Shown here: piece by piece, positions 63,301-64,000 of the stretch
Numbering within the stretch: the stretch's first letter is position 1
How the letters are laid out: the number at the start of each line of letters is the position of its first letter
Assembly: GCA_051877515.1 (NCBI GenBank)
Contig: JBJEIY010000002.1
Location: 114,183 to 178,182 of the forward strand
Length of the DNA: 64,000 nt
Reading direction: 5' to 3'
Source of the DNA: XBB1006 sp051877515
GTDB lineage: Bacteria; Bacillota; Clostridia; Lachnospirales; Lachnospiraceae
Notes under the pieces: model-generated
Database searches by the model: none
Seen by the model: only the letters and a program-made list of their open reading frames with translations
What the model was told of the DNA's origin: nothing
Made by a program: the position numbers and the translations under genes

Positions 63301-63683
63301 TTTGAATATGAGTAATCAATCCAGTCACAAAACTCATAAAGGTCTCGTAGTGCTATGATGGCATCATCACGCTTAATGTTACTGTTTGTATGAACGGCCG
63401 TATTTCCAAGTTTAATTGTATACTTAAGCATTGGAAATAACCTTGGCTCAATAATACTTCTAAAAGAGGGCTCATGAATAAGACTTGATATATTATCCTG
63501 ATATGGAAGTTCTAACTCATAATCATAAGAAAATACAAAACGAACAGCCAGCTCTAATGCTCTTCTTGATAGAATAGCACATGTAGCTGGCGAAATAGCT
63601 ATGCTCCTTTCCGCTTCTACAGCTTGCATAGCAAAATCCTTATATTCTTCTTTTTTAAGAAGATAATCAAAATTGGTTTCCAA
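60333..63683 (-). CDS. hsdR: Type I restriction enzyme R subunit, TTG start
   Basis: ATP-dependent DNA translocase and nuclease of a type I restriction system. About 1116 residues: an N-terminal DUF4145-like helical domain (about 1-140), a coiled coil (about 150-195, KEENEELRKQMSEQ-like), the PD-(D/E)XK nuclease (VDYVLWGKDNLPLAVVEAKK), helicase motifs VQATGSGKTRVS, IITDEAHRS, GMTATPKN and MIGRGTRLCKDLFG, and a C-terminal domain. I place the start at TTG 63683 (METNFDYLL) because AAGGGGG precedes it by about 9 nt; the frame goes on to TTG 63716. hsdM is not in the window. Confidence 0.92.
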   Translation of the reverse strand: METNFDYLLKKEEYKDFAMQAVEAERSIAISPATCAILSRRALELAVRFVFSYDYELELPYQDNISSLIHEPSFRSIIEPRLFPMLKYTIKLGNTAVHTNSNIKRDDAIIALRDLYEFCDWIDYSYSKEYDEKTFDESLVPTGDEKRVKAEELKELYENLSSKDKKLEEILKENEELRKQMSEQRVHNNKTREFHIDKISEAETRKKYIDVELQEAGWIIGRNCTIEEPVTGMPNPTGTGYVDYVLWGKDNLPLAVVEAKKASVDTMVGSHQAKLYADCLHNQYGRRPLIFTTNGFEFYYTNDFMGYPRREVSGFFTQDELQLEIDRRTQRKPLEHIEIDDSITNRPYQKEAVTAVCDAIEKKHRKMLLVQATGSGKTRVSISIVDVLRKHNYVKNILFLADRTALVKQAKNNYTSLLPDLSCCNLLDSKDDPESSRMIFSTYPTMMNAIDEKKSKFGGRLFTPGHFDLIITDEAHRSIYKKYQEIFEYFDAMLIGMTATPKNEIDKNTYGIFDLERGVPTFAYELEKAVEEGYLVNYSTLEYKTKIMEDGIHYNDLSDEEKAEFDEKFGADETIDEDISSSAINTWLFNKDTIDKVLIELMEKGLKVEGGDKLGKTIIFAKNSLHAKAIVERFNVLFPECGGDFIKQIDYSIKYCDDLIDDFSTKEKMPQIAVSVDMLDTGIDIPEILNLVFFKKVKSYAKFWQMIGRGTRLCKDLFGEGQDKERFLIFDFCNNFEFFRVNKNGAETGVQQSLSEKIYNTKANICRELQASMYASDAQYVDYRAELVAGLNKDVIELDDNSFLVKRHLRYVEAYRALSSWQDLETAEISDIKEHIAPLIRPQKEDELARRFDYLMYSIDLGILQSKNIQNPVDIVIQTAEALSKKYLIPPVKAQKDVIEMVQTKEFWDNVTIIELDRVRDALRCLLQYIDKIERKIYYADFEDKIIAIEEGEPIYATDELKDYRKKVEFYLKEHQDKLSVYKLRNNKKLSDTDLKELERILWKELGSKSDYEKEYGDTPIGRLVRKIVGVDRAAVNEAFSEFLSEERLNVNQIRFVKLIVDYIVMNGNIDDNSVLMEEPFRSVGSITTLFKDDMNTARQIMNVVDDIKKNSEGIA

Positions 63684-63754
63684 AATAAAGAACCCCCTTT
63701 TTCTTATGGATCGCAACGAAAATTCTTTTCATTGTGTTCCATTTTGCTTTTCTA

Positions 63755-63859
63755 TTATCCAAAATGCTGTTGCCTTAAGCTATCGAATAATTGCTGTATT
63801 TCGTCAAGTGCCTTCTACACTGCGACTTTTGATTCTTCTTTTTTAATAATCAAAGTTTG
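63755..63859 (-). pseudogene. Out-of-frame remnant of an hsdS 3' end
   Basis: Reading the minus strand in the frame ending TAA at 63757-63755 gives KEESKVAV, a TAG stop, then KALDEIQQLFDSLRQQHFG and a stop. The last part is the usual C-terminal helix of type I specificity subunits (LDE-LFDSLMQ-FG). The stop falls where a Gln (CAG) would be expected. It has no start of its own. It overlaps by 10 bp, in another frame, the end of the hsdS-like tail at 63850. Confidence 0.55.
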
Positions 63860-64000
63860 TTACCATGTAACATCCCACTATCAGCTATTTCTACATTTAT
63901 CATAACATGAGTAAGGAATTTTTCGTACTCTTTTAGTTTAGCAAATTTTGATTTGTCGACTTGTTCTACAAATGTTTCATACTCAATTTGAACCTCGATT
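63850..64000 (-). CDS. hsdS: HsdS specificity subunit, C-terminal fragment (gene continues off the window)
   Basis: Only the last 49 codons are in the window. They contain YETFVEQVDKSKF, the well-known end of the HsdS conserved region, but then continue with unrelated sequence (KEYEKFLTHVMINVEIADSG) and end at TGA 63852-63850. The normal C-terminal helix appears downstream in a different frame, so this gene has probably been rearranged or frameshifted. It belongs to the same type I system as hsdR. A longer sequence is needed for the domain call. Confidence 0.55.
   Translation of the reverse strand, partial: IEVQIEYETFVEQVDKSKFAKLKEYEKFLTHVMINVEIADSGMLHGNKL

Noticed and set aside
1..64000. 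CRISPR arrays, tRNA and rRNA genes
   Set aside because: No regularly spaced direct repeats, no cloverleaf sequences with GTTCRA-type arms and no rRNA segments were seen by eye. A covariance-model scan would be needed to exclude small RNAs.

Overview
The window looks like a chromosome segment from a Gram-positive gut anaerobe of the Clostridia, most likely family Lachnospiraceae. This is inferred from gene families, from strong AGGAGG-type ribosome sites and from intrinsic terminators. There are no respiratory genes. There is a rubrerythrin, a FeoA-FeoB iron importer, a YesM/YesN-type two-component system and Lachnospiraceae-style surface acylation genes. I recognise no tRNA, rRNA or CRISPR array.

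Bases 1-11,320 hold housekeeping and transport genes: pstS-pstC (phosphate uptake), a small membrane protein whose promoter carries the same box layout as pstS, two divergent MATE exporters, a 2-hydroxyacid dehydrogenase with a cysteine-rich tail, an NlpC/P60-like protein, trkA-trkH (K+ uptake), a LysR regulator and an unknown 137-residue protein.

Bases 11,329-26,038 form a galactose-centred block. The mglB-mglA-mglC importer is followed by a small membrane protein, a YesN response regulator, a YesM/LytS histidine kinase, a membrane-anchored sugar-binding protein and a second MglB-like lipoprotein. On the other strand lie galK-galE. This resembles a three-component sugar-sensing system (binding protein, kinase, regulator) controlling an importer. 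feoAB is inserted between the two strands.

Bases 26,176-39,078 carry rubrerythrin, a nitroreductase, an acyltransferase, a divergent GAPDH, a CheC phosphatase, an acetyltransferase/DUF6320-like pair, cysE-cysK, a DNA alkyl-repair enzyme, an HD hydrolase, a chemoreceptor and an ECF sigma/anti-sigma pair. Bases 39,293-42,697 are a polysaccharide O-acylation operon (lipoprotein, MBOAT with an apparent CTG start, DHHW/AlgX-like protein). Bases 42,963-56,466 hold a branched-chain amino acid ABC operon (livJHMGF), a SulP transporter, a DMT exporter, a PPOX protein, a methyltransferase, a HTH regulator fused to a superoxide-reductase-like domain, a GntR-ABC operon and cstA.

Bases 56,699-64,000 are a visibly AT-richer defence island. 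It has a controller-regulated type II restriction-modification system, whose endonuclease appears to contain two nuclease domains and which has two Dam-class methylases, followed by a type I system (hsdR plus the broken-looking 3' end of an hsdS). A dispersed element of about 40 bp recurs at least five times in the window, each time abutting a terminator hairpin.
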